Below, in pieces: positions 1 through 7,521 of a stretch of DNA of 26,361 nucleotides (positions are counted from its first letter, which is position 1; each line of letters starts with the position of its first letter). The DNA is taken from NCBI RefSeq assembly GCF_040409695.1, contig NZ_JARWGJ010000152.1, forward strand, positions 1 through 26,361. The letters are read 5' to 3'. The notes below the pieces were generated by a model that worked only from the letters and a program-made list of their open reading frames with translations, did no database searches and was not told the DNA's origin. Made by a program: the position numbers and the translations under genes. Origin of the DNA: Longimonas sp040409695. Its GTDB lineage: Bacteria; Bacteroidota; Rhodothermia; Rhodothermales; Salinibacteraceae.

Positions 1-1806
1 GAGGTGAGCATCACACGCAAAGTCCGCGAAATGATCACCGCTGTGGAGCTGGAACAGCGCTACACCAAGACGGAGATCATCGAGATGTACCTGAATACGG
101 TGAGCTTTGGCTTCAACGCGTATGGCATTGAAGCCGCCGCACGCACGTACTACGGCAAAGCCTCGAATGAACTGACGGTGCCCGAAGCAGCTACCCTGGT
201 TGGGCTGCTCGCAGCGACGACCTATTACAATCCGGTGCGCAACCCCGAAAACGCTCGGCAGCGTCGTAATACGGTTATGGGGCAGATGGCGCGCAATGGG
301 TATATTAGCGCATCTGATTTGGACGCCTATCGTGAAGAACCAGTAGGTGCTCAGTATTATTCAGCCGAGCTATATGCGAGCCTGGCGCCGTACTTTGCCG
401 AGCATGTGCGCCTGGAGCTGCAGCGCCTCACACGTGATCCGGAGCATCCGCTCAGTGCCTACGATATGTACGGAGAGGGACTGCGCGTTTATACGACGAT
501 TGATAGCCGGGTGCAGCAAGAAGCGCAGCATGCCGTTGATGAACAGATGGCGCGTCTTCAAGCCGTTGTAGACTACGAGTGGAGCAACGAGCGCACGCGG
601 TTGCTGAGTCGCGAGTTTGAGCCCTATCTGGAGCTTACGCCCGGAGAAGACTATGAGCCGTTCTCGCGCTTCTGGTCGACCAATACCAACCTGGTGAATG
701 AGTACATCCGCAGCACAGACCACTACCGCACGCTCATTAGCGAAGGCCGCGAAGATATGGAGGCGGTTGAGCATCTACGGACGAACGAAACGTTTATCGA
801 CTCTCTGCGCACCCTGCGCACGCGATTGGAAACAGGGCTCGTTGCGATGGATCCACGAACAGGACAGGTGCGCGCATGGGTCGGAGGGCGCGATTTTCGC
901 GATGATCGCTACGACAAGGTGGGCACCGCCAAGCGGCAGCCCGGCTCTACATTCAAGCCGTTTACCTACGTGACCGCTATTGACAATGGGTATTCCCCCT
1001 ACGACACATTCGTTGATAGCACGTTCGTATACCAAGACGCAGGAGCCGACACCACATGGAGCCCGACGAACTTCGGCGGGTCGAGCGGGCAGGAGCTTAC
1101 GATGACCCAGGCGCTGGCGCGCTCACTTAACACAATTACGGCACGCGTAGCGCTTGAGCTGGGCCCGCAAGAGATCGTGCGCTATGCGCACCGCATGGGA
1201 ATCCGCAGCGAATTGGATGCCGTGCCGGCTATCTCGCTTGGAACGAGCGATGTGACGCTGCTTGAACTCGTTAGTGCATACAGCACCCTGGCGAATGGCG
1301 GATTGTATTACGAGCCCCAGACAATTGCCCGGGTTGAAGACCGGTACGGCAACGTGCTCTGGGAGGCGCGTTCCGCACCCCAAGAGGCGCTCTCGGAGCG
1401 CTCGGCGTACACCGTCGTAGATATGATGCGCGGCGTGATCGACTACGGCACCGGCCAGCGCATCCGTACGCAGTTTGGGCTCGGCAACTACGACCTGGCC
1501 GGCAAGACCGGAACGACGCAGCGCAGCGCAGACGGCTGGTTCATCATGATGCATCCCGATCTGGTCATGGGGTCTTGGGTGGGCTTCAACGATCCGCGGA
1601 TCACGTTCCGCACGTCAACCTGGGGACAGGGTGGGCGGAACGCACTTTTTGTGGTTGGTGACTTCGCACGGCGTGTCGCCGACATTGGGGAAGAAGAAGG
1701 CGAAGAGAGCAGCTTGTTCTCACGAAACGCGCAGTTCCCCCTCGAAGATTACGCACCGATGCGCGACGAAGAAGAGGAAGACGACAGTGGAGGGCTCGGG
1801 TGGTAA
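1..1806 (+). CDS. Penicillin-binding protein 1A (bifunctional, class A), 5'-truncated by the window edge
   Basis: The product polymerises glycan strands and cross-links peptides in the periplasm, anchored in the inner membrane. The reading frame is open from base 1, so the true start, the membrane anchor and the first catalytic part of the GT51 transglycosylase (with its catalytic Glu) lie upstream; the GTG at base 4 is internal. What remains is about 601 residues: the end of GT51 (KTEIIEMYLN, GIEAAARTYYGK) to about residue 100, a linker, then the transpeptidase domain. The penicillin-binding motifs are intact: STFK (nt 946-957, nucleophile Ser), SLN (nt 1123-1131) and KTGTT (from nt 1504). 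An extra mostly helical segment at about residues 185-275 separates the two halves. The C-terminus is very acidic (EEEEDD). No terminator is visible; a 17-bp tandem duplication follows 12 bp after the stop. The family call is secure; 1A versus another class A subtype is less so. Confidence 0.93.
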   Translation, partial: EVSITRKVREMITAVELEQRYTKTEIIEMYLNTVSFGFNAYGIEAAARTYYGKASNELTVPEAATLVGLLAATTYYNPVRNPENARQRRNTVMGQMARNGYISASDLDAYREEPVGAQYYSAELYASLAPYFAEHVRLELQRLTRDPEHPLSAYDMYGEGLRVYTTIDSRVQQEAQHAVDEQMARLQAVVDYEWSNERTRLLSREFEPYLELTPGEDYEPFSRFWSTNTNLVNEYIRSTDHYRTLISEGREDMEAVEHLRTNETFIDSLRTLRTRLETGLVAMDPRTGQVRAWVGGRDFRDDRYDKVGTAKRQPGSTFKPFTYVTAIDNGYSPYDTFVDSTFVYQDAGADTTWSPTNFGGSSGQELTMTQALARSLNTITARVALELGPQEIVRYAHRMGIRSELDAVPAISLGTSDVTLLELVSAYSTLANGGLYYEPQTIARVEDRYGNVLWEARSAPQEALSERSAYTVVDMMRGVIDYGTGQRIRTQFGLGNYDLAGKTGTTQRSADGWFIMMHPDLVMGSWVGFNDPRITFRTSTWGQGGRNALFVVGDFARRVADIGEEEGEESSLFSRNAQFPLEDYAPMRDEEEEDDSGGLGW

Positions 1807-1818
1807 CAGGCATTGCAT

Positions 1819-1852
1819 AGGTGAGCCCTACGAGCAGGTGAGCCCTACGAGA
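1819..1852. repeat. 17-bp tandem duplication
   Basis: The unit aggtgagccctacgagc (1819-1835) is followed immediately by a second copy (1836-1852) that differs only in the last base. It begins 12 bases after the PBP stop codon. Confidence 0.9.
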
Positions 1853-2035
1853 GCTGCTTGAGGGTGGCAGATCAACGTTAAGTGATATGAGCGATAGAGG
1901 AGACGTGTAAGCAGCCAGAGATGAAGAATATTTCCTGTTACGGATGGCTCTGGCCAGAAATCAAAGGTTTGCCGGGTCTCGTGGGTTGCACATGACCGTG
2001 CTGCGTCGTAACGTTTATTGGACGCATGCTGTACG

Positions 2036-2088
2036 AGCGAACGTCTCCCTTAACGCTACGTTGGGAAGACACACCGTATATGTTCGCT
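2036..2088. other. Possible structured element (long stem-loop)
   Basis: An outer perfect 7-bp stem, agcgaac (2036-2042) with gttcgct (2082-2088), encloses an imperfect stem (gtctccc against gggaagac) that is closed by aacg-cta-cgtt. There is no U-tract, so it does not look like a terminator. It could be a leader structure for the gene at 2182 or chance pairing. Confidence 0.3.
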
Positions 2089-2181
2089 AAGGCCCCGACA
2101 GGGAGAACAAAGCATAGATGCCCCGTCTGACAGCCTTATTCGCAGCACACCCTCAGTCACTTACCTACAGCTTAAGGACCC

Positions 2182-2727
2182 GTGGACACCAAATCGCGCA
2201 CCGTAGATATTCCCCGCAAGGAGCGCACGACCAAAAGCGATGACCCCATCGCTGTATGGCCGCTTATCAAAGCTGCCCTCGACAAGATTGAGGCAGATGA
2301 GCCTACTCGTGAGGCGGCAGAAGCAGCAATCGAATACAGCGACGGCTGCGCCGTGCTGGCTAACTACCTCAATAGTCAGGCGAAGCGCGTGCACAAGATG
2401 GATTATCGATTTAAAGTACCCCTGCTGGTGCTGGGGGCTGAACTTGCCCGCGAAGACGAAGGGTCGGAGACGATCTATGACCCCGAGGAAGGGGCGCTCT
2501 ACTTCGAAACGGACGATCATCAATTCTCCTTTCACGTCTACAAAGATTGGACTGTTGACTGGGAAGAAGTAGCAGACTACGTCGAGTCTGGCTATGATTG
2601 GATCGGGGTCGACAATCAGGTGTGGGCGCTCGACTGGCTCATGGACTACCTCGAAGTGCCCACCGATCAGTATATGGTCGACGATAGCGACGACGATGAT
2701 GATATGGAGCGGTACAGTCGCATTTAA
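2182..2727 (+). CDS. Acidic hypothetical protein, 181 aa
   Basis: I do not recognise a family. The start is GTG, preceded by AAGGA a few bases upstream, which supports it. There is no signal peptide or membrane segment, so it is probably cytoplasmic. By my count about a quarter of the residues are Asp or Glu. The N-terminal half is predicted helical (residues 25-70). The middle has alternating strand-like stretches (ALYFETDDHQFSFHVY), followed by a Trp-rich acidic part (residues 118-155, with W at several positions) and a C-terminal run SDDDDD. The pattern suits a small soluble halophilic domain, possibly a partner or immunity-like fold, but that is speculation. It stands alone between two repeat-bearing spacers. 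A small 5-bp hairpin without a U-tract (2728-2743) follows the stop. Confidence 0.75.
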   Translation: MDTKSRTVDIPRKERTTKSDDPIAVWPLIKAALDKIEADEPTREAAEAAIEYSDGCAVLANYLNSQAKRVHKMDYRFKVPLLVLGAELAREDEGSETIYDPEEGALYFETDDHQFSFHVYKDWTVDWEEVADYVESGYDWIGVDNQVWALDWLMDYLEVPTDQYMVDDSDDDDDMERYSRI

Positions 2728-2789
2728 GCGCCGCTGAAGGCGCAGGTAACGTATAGGTAGATCCCTGTGCCTGCGTTGAAGTTGCCCTG

Positions 2790-2821
2790 TGATCGACGTC
2801 ACGTATGATCGACCTCACGTC
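2790..2821. repeat. 16-bp imperfect tandem duplication
   Basis: tgatcgacgtcacgta (2790-2805) and tgatcgacctcacgtc (2806-2821) match at 14 of 16 positions, in the spacer after the acidic protein. Confidence 0.8.
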
Positions 2822-2840
2822 CGCGCGCTCTGAGCCGCCC

Positions 2841-2876
2841 TGATGCCGGTGCTGAATTTGATACCGGTGCTCCATT
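2841..2876. repeat. 18-bp imperfect tandem duplication
   Basis: tgatgccggtgctgaatt (2841-2858) and tgataccggtgctccatt (2859-2876) match at 15 of 18 positions. It lies only 19 bp from the previous tandem pair. Confidence 0.75.
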
Positions 2877-2991
2877 GACGCATGGAGCATGTGCCCAAAC
2901 ACGACACCATCTGCGTGTCTCTGGGTAGCACGGCGCCGGTTAATCAGGCATATTGCGCTTCCACTTGTTATGTGTTGAAGCGTACCCTCAT

Positions 2992-4092
2992 ATGCTACGC
3001 GTTATTGGATGCAACACTGCCTACGGATCGGGCGGTATCGGGCAGCATGTTGCCCACATGATTGAAGAAAGCCGCGCGTCGGGCGTGCTCCATCAGTACT
3101 TGCTTCCAGAAGGAAAGCCGGATGATCCCCTGGTGCATCCCGTGCAGACCCCTACATGGGTGTCTTATGCGGCGGCGTGTCCACCCATCCGCTGGATGCC
3201 GGGGTGGCGTAGCCATCTGTACAACGAGGCGTACGACCGTGCGCTTGCTCGGGCTGTGCCAGACGATGGAACGGCCTACATGGGGTTTGTCGGCAGATCA
3301 CTTCGTTCTTTCCACGCGGCTCGCTCGAAAGGGTACGACCGTCTGGAGCTCATCGCAGCCAACAGCCACGTCGACAATGTAGCTCGGCTCCACGAGCGAG
3401 CCGCCCAGCAGACAGGCATCCGCGACACGTGGCTCAATGCAGCACAGCAGCGAAAAACGTGCGCTGAGTACGCCACCGCAGACCGCATCTACGTCCACTC
3501 TGAATATGTGCGGCAGTCATTTCTTGACGCAGGCATCGCTGCGGAAAAGCTCATCCGTACGCATCTGAAGCCCGCCGAGCGCTTTCAACCGCCTGTACAG
3601 CGCCCGGCTGACGATGTGTTTCGCCTCGTGTATGTCGGGCGCCTGGATGCCACGAAAGGCATTCCGCTGCTTGTTGAAGCGTTTACAACGTGGAACCACC
3701 CGGCCGCTGAGCTGACGCTGGTGGGCGGGTGGGGTACGCCCGCAATGCGCCGCTATATGCAGGGCGTACTTGCTGACAACCATCGCATCACCGTGGCGCC
3801 AGGCGATCCACTTCCTACACTGCAGCAGGCAGATGTGTTTGTGCACCCCAGCTATGAAGATGGATTTGGCTACGCTCCCGTTGAGGCGTTGGCCTGTGGG
3901 GTGCCTGTCATTGCTACCGCTGATACCGGGATGGCCGAGTACCTGACCGATGGGGTGAACGGCTACGTTGTGCCTACAGGCAGTGTATCCGCAATCGTGG
4001 AGCGGCTTGACGCACTTGCGCGGCGCCCGCTGGCTGACACACGTACGCTGTTTCCAGCGCCTGAGCCGACATTAGGATCGGCTGCTCGCTGA
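2992..4092 (+). CDS. Glycosyltransferase, GT4 family (GT-B fold)
   Basis: It probably transfers a sugar from a nucleotide-sugar donor in envelope glycan or glycolipid synthesis; donor and acceptor cannot be read from sequence. The protein is 366 residues from ATG 2992. I prefer this over the TTG at 2953 because MLRVIGCNT begins the first beta strand directly and the glycine-rich loop GSGGIGQH follows at 12-19, as in GT-B enzymes. The C-terminal donor domain starts near residue 209 (VFRLVYVGRLDATKG). It carries HPSYEDGFGYAPVEALACG at 285-303, the E/D-x7-E motif, with Asp290 in the first acidic position and Glu298 in the second. No transmembrane helix is seen. It is not in an obvious glycan cluster, and it converges with the carotenoid oxygenase, whose stop lies about 34 bp away. 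Confidence 0.88.
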   Translation: MLRVIGCNTAYGSGGIGQHVAHMIEESRASGVLHQYLLPEGKPDDPLVHPVQTPTWVSYAAACPPIRWMPGWRSHLYNEAYDRALARAVPDDGTAYMGFVGRSLRSFHAARSKGYDRLELIAANSHVDNVARLHERAAQQTGIRDTWLNAAQQRKTCAEYATADRIYVHSEYVRQSFLDAGIAAEKLIRTHLKPAERFQPPVQRPADDVFRLVYVGRLDATKGIPLLVEAFTTWNHPAAELTLVGGWGTPAMRRYMQGVLADNHRITVAPGDPLPTLQQADVFVHPSYEDGFGYAPVEALACGVPVIATADTGMAEYLTDGVNGYVVPTGSVSAIVERLDALARRPLADTRTLFPAPEPTLGSAAR

Positions 4093-4126
4093 GATTCCTG
4101 CTCTGATACAGCAGCCGATGTGCCAG

Positions 4127-5560
4127 CTATCGGTGCATGGAACGAGTGGGGTTGTCTGCGTCCAGGAACTGCCCGTGGAAGTTGAGTGGAATGGCCTGTG
4201 GCGCTGGAGCCCGGGCGATCTCCTCAAACGACGTAGCATCGAGCACAAGCAGAAAAGAGCGCTCGGCGCTGGCATCGAGCACTACGGAGAGCACGACGCC
4301 GTCGTCCTCGGCGGTGCCGGCGGGGTCGGATACAAAGACCGGCTCGCCTGGAAAGCAGCTGTCGGCGTGCCAGCGCTGGGCCGCGCCGGTGGTCACGTCG
4401 ACCTTCACAAGCTCATCGGTAAAGTGCCCCGGCGTGCGGTTGCCCGTTCCGTATGCATAGCGATACGACTGCGTGTTGCACCGGGCATAATGGATGCGTG
4501 GCACTTCAATCCCTACATCGCTGAGCCGCTCCTGCGTGGCGGTGTGCTCGCGAAGGTCGACCCGTATCCGTTCGGGACGCGCCATCTCCACGTCTGTCCA
4601 GCCGCTGCGCAGCGCATCCAGATACATGCGGTCTACAATCTTCGCATCGGGATAGGCCGCCAGGTCGATGCAGATGGTGTTGTCCTCCTCAAAAGCGTTG
4701 ATGTGGTGGAAAGCAAACATTGGGTCGGTCGGTACGGTGGTGACCCGTCGCCCGGTGTCGCGCTCGAAGACATGAATCTTCGTTCCGCGCTCGGGCTGCC
4801 ACTCGAAGTTTTCGATAAACGGACGCCCGGTAAGCAGCACGTCGAGCGGATCAACGACGAGCGGGAAGGCCACGAGCGCCAGGTAGCGCTCCGTCATCGC
4901 AAAGCTGTGCATGTACGAGGGGCGACGCACGGCGTGGTTGCCCAGCTCGCGGCGTGTGTTGGTGGCGGCGTCGAGACGGTAGAGGCGGTAGGTGCTCGTT
5001 GGCTTTGAGAAGTCGACTACGTAGCTGAAGAGGGTGCCGTCGGACAGCCGGTGCGGGTGTGCGGTGGTAAGCGGCCCGCTGAGGGTGTCGTCGTAGCGCT
5101 GCACGCCGAGGGTGTTGAGCGTGTACGGGTCGAAACGTACGGGCAGTGGCGTTTCGGTGAGGGCAACCCAGTCACCTGCAAGCCGGTGGATGCTTACGTT
5201 GGCGTTATCGGTGAGCTGCGGACGAAAGACGGTCATCACGCGTTCGAAGAGCGATCGGCAAGGGTCGGTGGCAAAAGCCGACTGTGTGATCTCGTCTTCC
5301 GTCTCCGCCTCGTTGTAGGCACTGCTTCGCAGGAAGCGGCTCCGGTAAGAGACCCCGCTTTCGGTGATGGTGAACGCATGCAGCAGAGCGAGTCCGTCGA
5401 ACCAGTGGTTGTAGGTATCGTCGCCAACTTCGAAGCGCCCGGGTCCGTTGCGGACGAGCGTGCCACGGAGCCAACCTGGCAGCGCCCCCTGTAATGGTAG
5501 GGGCTGCGATTCGGGATGCTCAGGCTGCGTAGCGAGTCCGAGCGCGTAGGGGGCGGTCAT
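4127..5560 (-). CDS. Carotenoid oxygenase (RPE65/CCD family)
   Basis: A non-haem iron dioxygenase that cleaves a double bond of a carotenoid or apocarotenoid to aldehydes. From ATG 5560 it has 477 residues, a usual length for bacterial members. A GTG at 5647 would add 29 residues with a weakly hydrophobic stretch; neither start has a clear ribosome site, so the start is uncertain. The family signature RNGPGRFE is at 37-44. Candidate iron ligands are His168/His170 (AHPH), His218 (YMHSF), His285/His286 (FHHINAFEED) and His462 (NFHGQF). EPVFV at 406-410 is also typical. Halophilic relatives make carotenoids and retinal proteins, so a retinal or apocarotenoid product is plausible but not shown. 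It lies downstream of lgt on the same strand with a gap of over 200 bp, so co-transcription is uncertain. Confidence 0.88.
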   Translation of the reverse strand: MTAPYALGLATQPEHPESQPLPLQGALPGWLRGTLVRNGPGRFEVGDDTYNHWFDGLALLHAFTITESGVSYRSRFLRSSAYNEAETEDEITQSAFATDPCRSLFERVMTVFRPQLTDNANVSIHRLAGDWVALTETPLPVRFDPYTLNTLGVQRYDDTLSGPLTTAHPHRLSDGTLFSYVVDFSKPTSTYRLYRLDAATNTRRELGNHAVRRPSYMHSFAMTERYLALVAFPLVVDPLDVLLTGRPFIENFEWQPERGTKIHVFERDTGRRVTTVPTDPMFAFHHINAFEEDNTICIDLAAYPDAKIVDRMYLDALRSGWTDVEMARPERIRVDLREHTATQERLSDVGIEVPRIHYARCNTQSYRYAYGTGNRTPGHFTDELVKVDVTTGAAQRWHADSCFPGEPVFVSDPAGTAEDDGVVLSVVLDASAERSFLLVLDATSFEEIARAPAPQAIPLNFHGQFLDADNPTRSMHR

Positions 5561-5782
5561 GGCGGCAGGAAGGTTGGAGCAGGCAAGACAGAGCACGAAA
5601 AGTGATAGGCGGTCCGAAAACGCATCTGGGCAACCACCAAGAGCCACACCATGCGCCTACAAGACCGGTTCCGCAATCGGGCAAGACGTACCGGGCTCGT
5701 TGAGTACGTCGGGGGGAGGCGTGGCGTGCGCATCCCCCCGAAGACCTTGATAGGAATACCTGGCTGGGATTCTGGAATGGCG

Positions 5783-6610
5783 TTAATCTGCAGCGCGCAG
5801 GGCCGATGCGTTTCGCAGGGCGCGCCAGATGAGCCAGAGCCCAAGAAGTACAGCCGGGATGCTGAGCAGCTGCCCCATATCGATGGGTAGTACGTTTACG
5901 AGATCAGAAACCGGTGCCTTGAAGAACTCGAGCCCGAAGCGTGCGGTGAAGATGAGCACCAGGAAGAGCCCCGAGAGAAATCCGTGCAGGGGAGTACCGT
6001 CTTGCTCGCGGCGGTAGACGTAGAAGCGGTACGTCAGAAAGAGCACGACGAAGATGGTGCCGTAGGCGAGAGCTTCGTAGAGCTGAACGGGGTGACGGGG
6101 GATCGTATCGATGCGTTCGAAGACGAAAGCCCACGGCACATCGGCGGGGAGTCCGTAGAGCTCCGAGTTAAAGACGTTGCCGATGCGGATGAACATGCCA
6201 GCGAGGGCGGTGGGGATGACGACCCGGTCGGTGACCCAGAGGTAGGGCTGTTTCTTTCGTGAGCGCGCGTAGAAATACAGCGCGATGATGATGCCGATGC
6301 CCCCGCCGTGGCTGGCGAGTCCGCCCTGGTGCACGTAGAAGATTTCGATGGGGTTGAGGATATAGTATCCGAAGTTATAGAACACGATGTGGCCCAGGCG
6401 CGCGCCGACGACCGCCCCGCCGATAACGTAGAAGAAGAGCGGCTCCAGGTCGGGCAGCGGGCGGTTCTCCCAGGTAAAGAAGCGGTACATCATCAGATAG
6501 CCGATGAGGAAGCCGGTGGTGAAGAGCAGTCCGTACCAGTGCACCTGGATGGCACCAAGTTCAAACAGCACGGGATCGACATCCCATCGGATCTGGGCGA
6601 GTACGGGCAT
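5783..6610 (-). CDS. lgt: Prolipoprotein diacylglyceryl transferase Lgt
   Basis: Transfers diacylglycerol from phosphatidylglycerol to the lipobox cysteine of prolipoproteins, the first step of lipoprotein maturation in the inner membrane. The protein has 275 residues and about seven hydrophobic segments, the usual size. Conserved motifs seen: VHWYG (His24, Tyr26), GARLGHIVFYN (70-79), GGLASHGGG with His101, the Lgt signature RIGNVFNSE (142-150, with Arg142, Asn145 and Glu150), PRHPVQLYE (171-179) and RFGLEFF (224-230). No residue expected to be essential is missing. The ATG at 6610 places VHWYG near position 24 as usual. Upstream lies a long non-coding stretch; the carotenoid oxygenase is downstream on the same strand. 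A possible later-acting enzyme, an Lnb-type N-acyltransferase, is encoded at 22166. Confidence 0.97.
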   Translation of the reverse strand: MPVLAQIRWDVDPVLFELGAIQVHWYGLLFTTGFLIGYLMMYRFFTWENRPLPDLEPLFFYVIGGAVVGARLGHIVFYNFGYYILNPIEIFYVHQGGLASHGGGIGIIIALYFYARSRKKQPYLWVTDRVVIPTALAGMFIRIGNVFNSELYGLPADVPWAFVFERIDTIPRHPVQLYEALAYGTIFVVLFLTYRFYVYRREQDGTPLHGFLSGLFLVLIFTARFGLEFFKAPVSDLVNVLPIDMGQLLSIPAVLLGLWLIWRALRNASALRAAD

Positions 6611-6871
6611 GGGCGTAGGGCGGTAGCAGAGGAAACGAGTGGGCGAGACCAGGAAGATCTATCAGCAGATACATCAACGGATGCAGTGCGGCGGAGCGTT
6701 CCGGAGGCTGCAAGGATATTCGGTGGCGGGGCCGAGCGGCGGTATGCTGTGGCCGCTTCGTGGTGGCTGCTTCAGCGTTCTTGGTACGTGCTCCTGGCTG
6801 GCTGGCTATGGTCGGCCACTGTCAAGTGTCGTCAGACGTCCGTTTTGGGTAAGCACCGCTCCGTTCATGGA

Positions 6872-7214
6872 TTGTCATCTTGAGCGAAGCAACTGCGTCT
6901 AAGTAGCTCAGCAAAAGTACGTTTACACCTTGTCATCGCGAGGAGGGAGCGTGCGACCGACGCGGCGATCTCATGCACCAGTTAGAGCGGTTTACCCTAC
7001 TTGGAAGGCACAAGATTGCACTCCAAGAGCACTTCCTCGCTGGCGCTCCTCGCAATGACATAATCAAAGGTTCTTTTGTGGATCCACTTAGCAGGTGCGG
7101 AGTCGAAAGATCTCCCCCAAAGTAGGCAGGGGCCCCTGTCCCGCCGTATCTGCTAAAGACCGAGGAGATGGTTCGACTGCGGCCTCCTCCGTCGGCCTTC
7201 GCTCACCATGACAG
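6872..7214. repeat. Nested imperfect inverted-repeat element
   Basis: Outer arms: ttgtcatcttgagcgaagc (6872-6890) pairs with the reverse complement of ccttcgctcaccatgacag (7196-7214). Inner arms: tgtcatcgcgaggagggagc (6931-6950) pairs with gcgctcctcgcaatgaca (7043-7060), and gcgatctc (6965-6972) pairs with aagattgc (7012-7019). Each arm pair begins with TGTCAT. From memory, such TGTCAT...GCGAGGAG and TGTCAT...TGAGCGAAG palindromes occur as dispersed intergenic repeats in many bacterial genomes. No transposase is encoded inside. Confidence 0.7.
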
Positions 7215-7265
7215 GTGGTTTGTGATGATCATCGTACCGGCTCTCACTCGCCTTGCACTCCAATA

Positions 7266-7300
7266 TTGACACGTGACCTCCACTTAGGCGTGTAAATTGG
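7266..7300 (+). promoter_or_regulatory. Possible promoter for tig
   Basis: TTGACA at 7266-7271 is followed, after a long spacer, by TAAATTGG at 7293-7300, one base off the Bacteroidota -7 box TAnnTTTG. This would give a leader of roughly 200 bases before tig. It rests on sequence likeness only. Confidence 0.25.
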
Positions 7301-7350
7301 GGGCTTGCAACACGTGCCTGTACCGTTGTTCTGTAGGTTGCTCTTTGGGC

Positions 7351-7371
7351 CTCGCCTGCCGATGTGGCGAG
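7351..7371 (+). other. Small GC hairpin in the presumed tig leader
   Basis: ctcgcc (7351-7356) pairs with ggcgag (7366-7371) and is followed by cttttc. It could be a weak terminator or attenuator, or simply leader structure. Confidence 0.3.
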
Positions 7372-7521
7372 CTTTTCACGGGGGTTTTGTGAGATACCGT
7401 ATGTAGGCGTCGTTGCAGGCCGATCTTTTCAGGGTGCTACGCATTTCTATCTCTTGCCATTATGCTACCGCCCAAAGAACGCGGCAGCGCATCGTCTTGA
7501 TCATCCAGGCATCTGTCATTT

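Larger units (their letters stand above)
1807..2181. other. Non-coding spacer with a tandem duplication and a possible stem-loop
   Basis: No convincing gene lies in these 375 bases. They hold a 17-bp tandem duplication at 1819-1852 and a potential extended hairpin at 2036-2088. An AAGGA at 2174-2178 precedes the GTG start of the next gene. Confidence 0.6.
6611..7521. other. Long non-coding region between lgt and tig
   Basis: About 910 bases between divergent genes with no convincing coding sequence; the short open frames here have low-complexity, unrelated translations. It holds a nested inverted-repeat element (6872-7214), a possible tig promoter (7266-7300) and a small GC hairpin (7351-7371). 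Confidence 0.7.

Noticed and set aside
2953..2991. TTG start for the glycosyltransferase
   Set aside because: The ATG at 2992 directly opens the first GT-B strand; the extra 13 residues have no counterpart.
4118..5008. 296-codon open frame on the plus strand
   Set aside because: It lies wholly opposite the carotenoid oxygenase, whose family motifs are clear; the plus-strand translation has no recognisable domain.
6308..6883. 191-codon open frame on the plus strand
   Set aside because: The first half is antisense to lgt and the rest is in the repeat-bearing spacer.
6639..6902. 87-codon open frame in the lgt-tig spacer
   Set aside because: Its translation is unlike a conserved protein, and its end runs into the inverted-repeat element.
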